DNA of 64,000 nt, from positions 372,001-436,000 of the forward strand of contig JARGSG010000028.1 of NCBI GenBank assembly GCA_030374805.1. The letters run 5' to 3'. Under the pieces are notes generated by a model. It worked only from the letters and a program-made list of their open reading frames with translations, was not told where the DNA came from and did not search any database. Below are positions 38,900 to 47,009 of this stretch, in pieces. Source of the DNA: Gracilaria gracilis. Lineage: Eukaryota; Rhodophyta; Florideophyceae; Gracilariales; Gracilariaceae. Both the position numbers and the translations under genes were made by a program. The first letter of the stretch is position 1, and each line of letters begins with the position of its first letter.

Positions 38900-40921
38900 C
38901 TATTCATCACTATGAACAATTCCGTGCTGAACGTCAAGCGTTCGCTCTTGATCTGTTTCGGATCCTTCGTCTGCGACAAAGCCGAGGAATCGCCTCCATG
39001 TCACCAGATAATGAGCCACATTGATATCCGATACCCATGAGTTTTCCACATGGTTAAGGTGAGTAACAAAGGCATCGTTTAGAACTAGAAAGCTGTATCC
39101 CCATCTTGCAGCAGCAACGGTCCAGGATATTTTATTAAAGCCGTACCCGCTGAAGCGTTCGTCATACATAGGATACAAGCCCCGCCGTGCAATGCCGTAC
39201 GGTTCGTAGTCGCTAGTGAAAAAAGTTTCCACCACTTCAGAAGTAGAATACCATCTCTTGATTCGATTTGCTTTCTGAGAGTGTGCACAATAACTGGTCC
39301 CCACACTGGACTTCAGCTGAACTAGAAGTTCTTTTTTGTCTCGAGCAGGCTTGTGATGAATGTGAGTGATAAACACCGGAAGTACTGCGATTCTTTTTTC
39401 GTTTTTGGGAAGAATGGTTTGTAGTAACCTTCTAGAGTTGTTTCGAAAGCATTCAAATGATCCAGTGGCTGGAGTCATATCCACGTCCAACATCAGTACG
39501 AATTCTGTTTCCGCAAGACGAATAGCCACATTTCTCAAGGCGTTGATTGGAAGTGCAGGCTCGTCTGCTCCCCATTTCACGAAACTGACGTCTACATAGT
39601 TTCGTAGCCACGGCTTCTGCCGCCAGATTTGCTCAAAGATGCGCGCCTCGTGTTCACTTCGAACCAGTACAGCAGCTACAACTGGGCCCCCTCCGTACAA
39701 ACGAGACATGGCTTCCAGTCTGAGTACTCGATCATGAGTGAGGGGCACGGCAATCGTTAACTGCGACATTTCTGGGCGCACTGCCGCCGCTAGATGGCGT
39801 GGAAGGGGTGGTGGTTTCTGGATTGGAGGCGATCCTAATTCAATTCGATGGCAAGTTGGACGTTTAATGCCCTCGGATACGCTGTTCTCGGTTACAGAGA
39901 CATCATCAATGAGAACATGTCCGTGGGAATGCTCGTGGAAGTGGAAGAAGATATGAACGGACGATATAGGAGTTGCGGAGACCACTTGAGTGCAAACCTT
40001 GGTCCAGTCAGTACTGCTCTCAATAGGAATAATTGCACCATCGTGCCAATGCCCGTCTTCAGTAATCACGCTGATCACTAGCGAAAGAGCGTCAGAACAA
40101 CTTTTGCATTGATCAGATAACGACCCTAACTGACTACTCGAAGTGGAGTACCACGCGCTAACGAAAGCAGCTTTTGACTTTTCCCAAATCCTTACAGATT
40201 GGTGTGCGCCGTAATACATCTCCACCTGCGAACCAAAACTGTGCCAAGCGCTTCGAGTATCAGGACCCAGCAAAAGCATACAATCGCCAGAGCGTGGGGT
40301 ATGCACAGAGGAGTTATCATAGGGGTCAGTAAATGGTCCGCAGAAACGCACAGCCCCTCCATTGTAAAAAGGCGTCCAGGAGCGGGGGGTTTCATGCTCA
40401 TGGAAGCGCGTGGCAAGAAACGGAGGTTTCGCACAAGTCTCGAAGGAGGGATTCTGTACAAGGTTATTTTCGGGCAACGTAAACACGGGCATGCGACACG
40501 TTGTAGTTCGTTGCTGTAAAACGGCAAAGTAAGAGGTATCCGATTGCAAGCGTTCTGCTTGGTACATTACTGAATGACTGTTGCTCGACGTCGGAATGGT
40601 GATGGATGTGGAAGCAATGGGGTCAACATGCGCGTCTGCAAGTTGTAGAAAGACTGTAAACTTTCCGTCGTGAGGTGGCCGGATTTGCAATGAAAGCGTT
40701 GTAGACGATGCTTTGACCTGTCGAATGCAAGTTGAAGCGAATGGACGAGGTCTTAATCGAAGTTGCTCCAATGGATCACATGTGTTATTGGTCCAAGACC
40801 GGGATGGCTTGGGCTGAGTTGGTGGTTCAGGTTTTAGGGGAGGGGAGGATCCAAAATGTTGTAGAAGGAAGTGAAACAGAACGGCAACAACGATGGCCAA
40901 AAGTGATGGTAGGAACTGCAT
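38900..40921 (-). CDS. GT49-family (LARGE/B4GAT1-like) glycosyltransferase with a beta-rich stem domain
   Basis: The frame opens at GTG 40942. The ATG at 40921 (MQFLPSLLAIVVAVLFHFLL) gives 673 residues and a signal anchor at once, so it is a type II Golgi protein. Residues about 150-330 form a beta-rich, carbohydrate-binding-module-like domain (NLVQNPSFETCAKPP; SGDCMLLLGPDT; GHVLIDDVSVT). The GT-A catalytic domain runs from about 370: TIAVPLTHDRVLRLEAMSRL, LPINALRNVAIRLAETEF, the DxD motif LMLDVDMTP near 482, and YEPYGIARRGLYPMYDERFSG. GT49 enzymes add glucuronic acid in beta-1,3 or beta-1,4 linkage in animals. In red algae the acceptor is unknown. The stem domain resembles those of some algal glycosyltransferases and may help dock polysaccharide. 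Confidence 0.85.
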   Translation of the reverse strand: MQFLPSLLAIVVAVLFHFLLQHFGSSPPLKPEPPTQPKPSRSWTNNTCDPLEQLRLRPRPFASTCIRQVKASSTTLSLQIRPPHDGKFTVFLQLADAHVDPIASTSITIPTSSNSHSVMYQAERLQSDTSYFAVLQQRTTTCRMPVFTLPENNLVQNPSFETCAKPPFLATRFHEHETPRSWTPFYNGGAVRFCGPFTDPYDNSSVHTPRSGDCMLLLGPDTRSAWHSFGSQVEMYYGAHQSVRIWEKSKAAFVSAWYSTSSSQLGSLSDQCKSCSDALSLVISVITEDGHWHDGAIIPIESSTDWTKVCTQVVSATPISSVHIFFHFHEHSHGHVLIDDVSVTENSVSEGIKRPTCHRIELGSPPIQKPPPLPRHLAAAVRPEMSQLTIAVPLTHDRVLRLEAMSRLYGGGPVVAAVLVRSEHEARIFEQIWRQKPWLRNYVDVSFVKWGADEPALPINALRNVAIRLAETEFVLMLDVDMTPATGSFECFRNNSRRLLQTILPKNEKRIAVLPVFITHIHHKPARDKKELLVQLKSSVGTSYCAHSQKANRIKRWYSTSEVVETFFTSDYEPYGIARRGLYPMYDERFSGYGFNKISWTVAAARWGYSFLVLNDAFVTHLNHVENSWVSDINVAHYLVTWRRFLGFVADEGSETDQERTLDVQHGIVHSDE

Positions 40922-41509
40922 CGATGATGTGGTGGTGAACACGTTACTGGCAACCTGAGAAAGAATGTGGGTTCAGGTGGGCGTTGGTCATGTTCTCGAA
41001 CAGGAGGAGAAAGAAGGTTGCCGATACAGTGATTCTCGCCCTTACTGATCGTCCAGCTGATCGAAACAAACCGGCAGTATCTCAGATATCTGGCATGGTG
41101 TCGGGGATCAACGCACATTTGCGCCGCTTCTCTCCGAAGCGGGAGCGCATGGAGTTCAGCACAGCATCCAGAGAAACTGTCAGGATTCCTCAGGAACGAA
41201 TGAAAAGGCACAGGCCATGATGAACTGCCAGCACAACACACGACGCAAACAAAAAAATTCGGGACACGTCGACATCACACACGAGCCGCACCGCGCCAAC
41301 ATCTTGCTCATCAAAAAAACGCCGCCTGCACCCCACATTGTGGGGTGGGGCCCACAATAATAACGATTGCCTGTTTACGGCAATCGGTCCGTTGCCCAAC
41401 ATTCTTTTGATTCGTATCTACACCACCAACAGCAGACAACGAGCTCCAGCTGCTCACCTCTCACCCACGGTCAACAATCGTGACGGGTAAACAATCGTGC
41501 CCACAACCC
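40922..41509. promoter_or_regulatory. Divergent promoter with two hairpin-forming repeats
   Basis: This lies between the GT49 gene (minus) and URI (plus). ACCCCACA-T-TGTGGGGT lies at 41330-41346, with arms of 8. CGATTGCC-TGTTTAC-GGCAATCG lies at 41364-41386, also with arms of 8. An alternative pairing TGTGGG...CCCACA overlaps the first. They could be factor sites or structured 5' UTR of URI. Confidence 0.5.
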
Positions 41510-43054
41510 ATGGCAAAAGCTCTCAATCCCCAATCCGCGCTGCCGTCTTCCGAAAGCTCCGTGCATGAACGTCTGCTCGCTCTAGAATCGAAGCAACTTG
41601 CGTATCGCAGTCTATCACATCGTCTTCTAGAACTTCCACGGAAGCTGCGTCGCCGCGCGTTGGTGCCTGTGGGACCACGCTTATACTTACCAGGCGAGCT
41701 GGTTCGTACAAATGAAATTCTCGTTATGCTCGGTTCGGCTGGTGAGGCTACGTATTTCGCTGAGCGTTCAGCTTGGCAAGCGTATGAAATAGTTCGACAG
41801 AGGCTTGGAAGGGTTGAACGTGGGTTGTTTGAACTGCTGGATGAAGACGATGGTGAGCACAACGTAGCTGCTGCTCTTGCGAGCAGTATACGAGTGCCGG
41901 CTGCGGACGGAAACGGAAAGAATGGCACTGATGTTAAAACTGTGTACGGAAAGGCTGGAACTGTTGCATCCGCCTCACAGAATGAGAGGCACAAGGAGAC
42001 GAATGACGATACTACTGGAGACAAAACTGCGGCTACAAGAGGTACAACACCAGTTAGCGTTTTGAAGAACACAACAAACCAACCGAGCGCGTCTACAGAA
42101 AAGAAGAGAGTGAGATTCAGTAATCCTCTTATACACCCCTCAATCAAGTCAACGCCACAACCATGCTTCATCTCGCCGCCGAAACCGAAATCAAGGTCGA
42201 GGAAGAAGAAGAACACGGCTTCTTCCTCATCCTCGCCCAAGTTGACCGCACCTGACGTGCCACCTACAGGAGCGAAGGCAGAGAAACACGAAAAAGCAGA
42301 CAATGCTTCCAACGCTGGAGGACATTCGAAAGCGAAGGTGATGGACGAACTGCGATCAGCGGTTGAGAAGGCGCAGCAACAAGTGCTGCACGATGGGATC
42401 GTGAACATTACAGAAGTCTACGAAGGAGACGAGGATACTCCTAGCAGAGTGGAGCTACCACGCGGCTTTGAGCCGGACACGCGCATAAACTTTGGCGATG
42501 ATAGCGAAGAGTTTCTGGACATGACTGGCGCGGACAACGGGGCGGAAGAGGAAGGCTCTTCTCGCGAGGACTACCTTGACGCGCTTGCTGAGGTGGAAAA
42601 AGAGTCGCAAGCGGAAGAGGAACGTATGGCGACTGAAAAGAGAAGAGGCGAACTGGAACGAGAGAAGAAAGAGTTCGGACAGGGCCTGGCAAAGGGCTTC
42701 TTCGGCGCGGCGCCGAAAAAGCGCGCGCGGGCAGATCAGCAACACGTGCCAAAGGCGGTGGCAGAGGGCGGCGACGTGCCGAGCACGCAGGTGGCGAAGC
42801 TGTCGACGGCCTCGGCAGTGGCTGCGGTGGTGGAGAGGAAGCCGTCGCGCAAGTCGAAACGACGGAACCGTCGGCCTCGCTCAAGCGCCAGCGCGTTTCC
42901 GCCGTGCACGCCGACGGCGCTGCTCGCGCCCGACAAGACGCAGCTGGACGCGCTCGGCGACGCGGACGCAGACGCGGACGCGGACGAAGCGGAAAGGCAG
43001 ACGTCGCTGTTCCTGCGCCTGCGCGGCGTTGGTAAAGACGCGGTGCGCAGCTAG
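41510..43054 (+). CDS. URI (unconventional prefoldin RPB5 interactor)
   Basis: The frame opens at GTG 41480. The ATG at 41510 (MAKALNPQS) gives 514 residues. The N-terminal 110 residues are an alpha-type prefoldin domain: a helix, then VPVGPRLYLPGELVRTNEIL and a second helix (AWQAYEIVRQRLGRVERGLF), the signature of URI/Bud27. Near residue 198, KKRVRFSN is an RVxF-type protein phosphatase 1 site, as reported for human URI. The rest is charged and disordered, with acidic and Lys-rich runs, a coiled coil (EVEKESQAEEERMATEK), GFFGAAPKKRA and a DADADADADEA repeat. URI works with RPB5 and the R2TP/prefoldin-like complex in RNA polymerase assembly and translation control. Confidence 0.8.
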   Translation: MAKALNPQSALPSSESSVHERLLALESKQLAYRSLSHRLLELPRKLRRRALVPVGPRLYLPGELVRTNEILVMLGSAGEATYFAERSAWQAYEIVRQRLGRVERGLFELLDEDDGEHNVAAALASSIRVPAADGNGKNGTDVKTVYGKAGTVASASQNERHKETNDDTTGDKTAATRGTTPVSVLKNTTNQPSASTEKKRVRFSNPLIHPSIKSTPQPCFISPPKPKSRSRKKKNTASSSSSPKLTAPDVPPTGAKAEKHEKADNASNAGGHSKAKVMDELRSAVEKAQQQVLHDGIVNITEVYEGDEDTPSRVELPRGFEPDTRINFGDDSEEFLDMTGADNGAEEEGSSREDYLDALAEVEKESQAEEERMATEKRRGELEREKKEFGQGLAKGFFGAAPKKRARADQQHVPKAVAEGGDVPSTQVAKLSTASAVAAVVERKPSRKSKRRNRRPRSSASAFPPCTPTALLAPDKTQLDALGDADADADADEAERQTSLFLRLRGVGKDAVRS

Positions 43055-43349
43055 CCCGTTCGGGAGCTCTCGCGCTTGTCCACAGCGTTGCTTCCAACGA
43101 GGCATTTTTTATTTGCTGAACTGCTGATGCGCCGCGCCACTACACGCACGGCGTGCGTGCCGTGCAACGCGTGCGCAAGGACGCGCGCGCCACGCCGCTC
43201 GACTGCAGCAGCAGCACTTACGCGCGCCGCGCCGCTGCTTTTTCTTCACCGGCGACTTTTGCGCGCGCGTCGCGTGCGATGCGTCACACTCACGTCCGTC
43301 GACGCCCCCAGCGCACTGGCGTTGAGTGCAAGTGCACGGCTGCTACGCA

Positions 43350-44411
43350 ATGGTGCCGCGGCGCTTCTCTGCGCGCTTGGCTGCCGCCGATGACTTTGAT
43401 GCCGATAATCAGCGCGCGCTTCCGTCCTCGCAGAGCGCTGACGATGCCGAGTTCCCCGACTTCTTCCCCAATGTTCCGTTTCGCTCCGTCGCCGCCTTGG
43501 CCGAGCACTTTGGCGCCGACCTTCCGCACTTTGTCATTGACACTGCCTTGCCGCTGTCGTCCGCACAGCCGCGCAGCGCCACTCGCTCGCGCGTCAGACG
43601 CTGTGAGATTTGCTTTCACCCCGAGTCGCTGCCGCTGCGCCCGTGTCCGCAGTGCAAGGCCACCGCCTGTCACCACTGCCTGCGCTCGTGGCTGCGCGTC
43701 AGGATTGAGGATGGCGACGTCAACCACCTGTCGTGCTTCCTGTGCCATGAGCTCATCCCTGACAGCGAGGTCAGGAACATTGTCGGCGAGCTCGAGTTCA
43801 ACAGATGTCTTTTCTTTCGTTCCAAGATAGAGCACGGCAGTGACCCCACTGCTGCATGGTGCCCAAAGGTGGGATGTTGGAAGCTTTTGCAATGCAATGC
43901 GCGCAAACTCAACGTGCGTGCGCCCAGTATTACCTGCTCGGATTGCAACACACATGTGTGTCCGCGCTGCTTCAGCGAGGGGCATGGCGATGACAAATGT
44001 CCGGTGCCCACCGCCGCTGTCAGAGAGAGGACTCTCTCGCGAATCTGGGAGAAGTTTCACACCAAAAAGTGTCCCATCTGCCGTGTCAAGATAGAGAGGG
44101 CTGGCGGATGCTCTCTCATGCGCTGTGCAAACTGCAGAACCAAGTTCTGTTGGAAGTGCAAAGGTCTCATCAATAGTGAGGACGAGTTTACACGCAGGAA
44201 TCGTCGCCCCTTTTCTCACAAGTGCTATTGCACCAAGGTAGATAACGTCTTCATGTGGATATCTGTCACTGGAGGAATTGTTCTTGTCTTACCTGTGGCG
44301 ATGGTTGGCCTTGTTTTGGTCGCGCCACCCGCGCTCATCACATACGCGCTTCTGCCAAAGGAGAAGAAGCGCGTTGTACGTGCCCAACTGGCCGAGGCGG
44401 TAACCTTATGA
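43350..44411 (+). CDS. RBR-type E3 ubiquitin ligase, membrane-anchored
   Basis: The frame opens at GTG 43326. The ATG at 43350 (MVPRRFSAR) gives 353 residues. RING1 starts at about residue 84 (CEICFHPE...CPQCKATACHHCL...CFLC). The IBR domain follows (CPKVGCWKLLQC, CSDCNTHVCPRC). RING2 is at about 240 (CPICRVKIERAGGCSLMRC, then FCWKC), where the Cys of GGC aligns with the catalytic Cys that takes ubiquitin as a thioester. A C-terminal hydrophobic hairpin (WISVTGGIVLVLPVAMVG, LVLVAPPALITYALL) should anchor it in a membrane, probably ER or Golgi, as in RNF19/RNF144-type proteins. Substrates are unknown. It follows URI on the same strand, with 295 GC-rich bases between. Confidence 0.9.
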   Translation: MVPRRFSARLAAADDFDADNQRALPSSQSADDAEFPDFFPNVPFRSVAALAEHFGADLPHFVIDTALPLSSAQPRSATRSRVRRCEICFHPESLPLRPCPQCKATACHHCLRSWLRVRIEDGDVNHLSCFLCHELIPDSEVRNIVGELEFNRCLFFRSKIEHGSDPTAAWCPKVGCWKLLQCNARKLNVRAPSITCSDCNTHVCPRCFSEGHGDDKCPVPTAAVRERTLSRIWEKFHTKKCPICRVKIERAGGCSLMRCANCRTKFCWKCKGLINSEDEFTRRNRRPFSHKCYCTKVDNVFMWISVTGGIVLVLPVAMVGLVLVAPPALITYALLPKEKKRVVRAQLAEAVTL

Positions 44412-44661
44412 ATGTTTACCACCTCTAACCCCAGTTCTTTCTGTTCACCGTTCAGAAATTTTAACTTGGAAGCACAGGTTCGCATGTTGCTCACTCAACT
44501 TTGTTTTAACAATTGATGAACACCTTAACTGCATAGTCTTGCCGAGGCAAGTACTAGCAATATTCAAAAACCAAAAAAGTGCCAGCTTGACATACATAAA
44601 GTTCTGCGATCATTAGACTTAGCATTTCCTCTTTATTGCGACTCCCAAAATAGGACTATAC

Positions 44662-46278
44662 CTAAAGATCAACTGTCGTATTAATAGTAGGTTGGATCCG
44701 GAAGAATGGCACTTGCCCTTGTCCTTCTTGTTCAGCAGCATCCTTGTCATTCACTAATGTGAACTGCATTGTATGCGGACCACGAGCATATCCGGTGATG
44801 AGCTGGAAGTTTCCAAAGCCGCTAGGACGACACGCTGCATTGATTCCGAGGCCAAATTCGATGTTACGCTGTCTGGGAGGAGCACGCTGAGCTTGTCTTT
44901 CCATTTGCTGCATTGCCTGCAGCTGCGCAGTTGGCGAGTTAGCAAAGCCCTCGCCATAAGTATGCAATGCGTTCTGTACTTCCTGTCTCGCCGAACGGAA
45001 TGAAAGGCGCATAGACGGCACAAGCAAACTCTCTGCGTGTCTGGCAAACCATTCGTCAACGTTGCGCAACGCAATAGGCGTCTCCGTCTCATACATGGGG
45101 TTGGTGACCTTGGACAGCAAAATTTTCTTGAATCTCTGCAGCGCAGCATTCTGCAATAAAAGAATTTGCTTGTTGAACAACGAGCGTACCCGAGACTGCA
45201 ATGACGATTGCAACTCGGATCGCTTCTTCGCGCGGATTGGTGAGGAAGCATGCGCCAAAGTGTCTCGGTCATATTTCTCCAAGGCAGAATCAAGCAGGTT
45301 GGAAGCCTTCACACCGAAAGAAGATACTGTGTTTCCCCTGTCAACTTCTGATGTCCATCGATTGAGCTGAGCCAAAGAGGGGCGCTGCTGCGCATCATAA
45401 GCAACGTCACACCGGTATGCAGCAACCAGGTCTTTCTTACCTGGCAGTTCGACAGACTTGTCCTGCTCGGTGTCCTTCCACACAACGTCGGCATAGTTGT
45501 ACAGCCCTTCAATGGGGATCTTTCGAGAGTAGTCCGTATGGAGCAAGTACTGTGGGTGGTTCGGATTACAAAAACGCTGCGATAGATTGTCAACTGCTTC
45601 ATCAAACTCGTCACTGCGATGGCGAATATGAGGTAGTGACACAAACTCGAAGTCAAACAAATCGGACAAGGCAGCACCATTGGCATCGATATCGTTCCAC
45701 ATGGACTCGATATCATTCATGAGAATGCTCTTGAGAGAATCCAAAGGCGATTCATCGTCATGGTCGCGAATCACAAACACAATCATTGTCTTGACGGGTT
45801 CTCCGGGTTCTCCCTGAAAGATGCGGATATGCTCCGTAAAAATGGTTCTTAACAACGAATAACCCGCAGCCTCGTAGCGACCTAGGTCGGCAGCCCACAA
45901 ATTGAAAATGAGAGCATTTGCCAACGCAAGCGAAAAAGTAGTGACACGCGCGACCTTATGGTTCTCACCATCCCGTCCGTCCGAGCCCTGCGAGTCCAAA
46001 ATTAAGTAGCGCGAGGGCGAAACAGCGGCTACACAACCCTGGGTACCACGGCCGGCAAACGGACGAGCCACGGCAAAGTTGGTAGAGAACAAACGGTTAG
46101 CCAAAGTACTCTTTCCCGAGGTACGAGAACCCAACAACGCTATGGTGACAAGGTTGGCATCCTGATCGGTCTGATCCTCTGGGAAGTGTTCGATGGCAAA
46201 CTTCTCAAACTCCTCCGAGTTGAACTCGCCGCGCGCATTGATGAGTTGTAACACGGACTGTGACGAGCCGGTGTCCAT
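44662..46278 (-). CDS. RHD3/Sey1/atlastin-like GTPase without membrane hairpin
   Basis: The ATG at 46278 opens a 538-residue protein. The GTPase domain has G1 TIALLGSRTSGKSTLANRLF (P-loop at 50-58), a GRGTQGC switch I segment, G3 LDSQGSDGRDGE (95-103; compare EGTDGRER in Sey1) and G4 VIRDHDDESPLD (RD at 171-172). A helical region follows (about 230-440: LDSALEKYDRDTL, KKRSELQSSLQSRVRSLFN), as in the Sey1/RHD3 middle domain. Family members fuse ER tubules and are usually above 750 residues with a C-terminal double membrane hairpin. Here the protein ends with a soluble tail (FGLGINAACRPSGFGNFQL) and no hydrophobic hairpin. It is either a soluble relative or a shortened paralog. It is divergent from G6PD. 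Confidence 0.8.
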   Translation of the reverse strand: MDTGSSQSVLQLINARGEFNSEEFEKFAIEHFPEDQTDQDANLVTIALLGSRTSGKSTLANRLFSTNFAVARPFAGRGTQGCVAAVSPSRYLILDSQGSDGRDGENHKVARVTTFSLALANALIFNLWAADLGRYEAAGYSLLRTIFTEHIRIFQGEPGEPVKTMIVFVIRDHDDESPLDSLKSILMNDIESMWNDIDANGAALSDLFDFEFVSLPHIRHRSDEFDEAVDNLSQRFCNPNHPQYLLHTDYSRKIPIEGLYNYADVVWKDTEQDKSVELPGKKDLVAAYRCDVAYDAQQRPSLAQLNRWTSEVDRGNTVSSFGVKASNLLDSALEKYDRDTLAHASSPIRAKKRSELQSSLQSRVRSLFNKQILLLQNAALQRFKKILLSKVTNPMYETETPIALRNVDEWFARHAESLLVPSMRLSFRSARQEVQNALHTYGEGFANSPTAQLQAMQQMERQAQRAPPRQRNIEFGLGINAACRPSGFGNFQLITGYARGPHTMQFTLVNDKDAAEQEGQGQVPFFRIQPTINTTVDL

Positions 46279-47009
46279 CGTAGTCGACGTCAGAAAGAAA
46301 GGATGATCAAAGTGCGCGGGCTAACGTTTACCACGAGGCGCAGAGGGCGGCACGGGCGGATCGCGGGCGTAATTACGTTCAGGCGTGGCTTGATGGGCGC
46401 CCCTGAGCTCACATGCGCAGATCGCACATTGGTGCCCAGATCCCTTTCGCGCGCCGCTTGATCCGGGGCCCGGATTCCGGGCTGGCACCGCTCGCCGCCA
46501 CGGATCGAATTCGCGCGGATCCAATACGTGTACAATTTGTGATGATCTGAGATCCAATGGCTTCCAAGTTGCAAGTTCCAAGTTGGAACTTGCAACTTCC
46601 AACCCATAGAGTCCAGTGAAAAACGGCCAGGTGGCCAACGTCGTCTCACTGGCCGCCAGAGCCGCCTCCCCGTGGGGCTTGCGCCAATGAACGGCGCACA
46701 CGTACAGGGCAAAAATGCGCGCCTTGACAGCAGCCGCATGCAAATCGCACGGCAGCTTTCGCAATGATGGCGGACGCGGGCCGCGCACAATCTCCGCACG
46801 GCGTCAAATGTCCGATACGAGCCCTCACCTCCGCACCGGCGCCGCTGCAGCGCTTGTGCTGTCGCTCGTTTCTGCGCGCTGCTTTGGGGCGTGTGTGAGC
46901 GTCTGTGTTGCTGCACCGTTTTGCCCTTCTGGCTACCTGTTCTTTAGTTAAGTGTTGATCGCCGTGTGCGTCGTTTCTTCGCTGTCTATTGCACTCATCT
47001 GCTTTGAGT
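46279..47009. promoter_or_regulatory. Divergent promoter, GTPase and G6PD
   Basis: This is 731 GC-rich bases between two gene starts. They contain a perfect 16-base-arm palindrome (46566-46598) described separately. Long open frames here on the minus strand look like composition artefacts. Confidence 0.5.
46566..46598. repeat. Perfect inverted repeat, 16-base arms
   Basis: The left arm AAGTTGCAAGTTCCAA (46566-46581), one spacer base and the right arm TTGGAACTTGCAACTT (46583-46598) are exact reverse complements. The arms also contain the direct motifs AAGTTGCAA and AAGTTCCAA. It lies in the shared promoter. Confidence 0.9.

Noticed and set aside
40984-41220. A 78-codon plus-strand frame in the GT49/URI promoter
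   Set aside because: It is basic low complexity without similarity to any family, and lies in a divergent promoter.
41461-42408. A 315-codon minus-strand open frame
   Set aside because: It is antisense to URI, is Phe/Ser/Leu-rich low complexity without a domain, and arises from the codon bias of the plus-strand gene.
43290-44219. A 309-codon minus-strand open frame
   Set aside because: It is antisense to the RBR ligase, whose RING motifs are clear, and it has no domain of its own.
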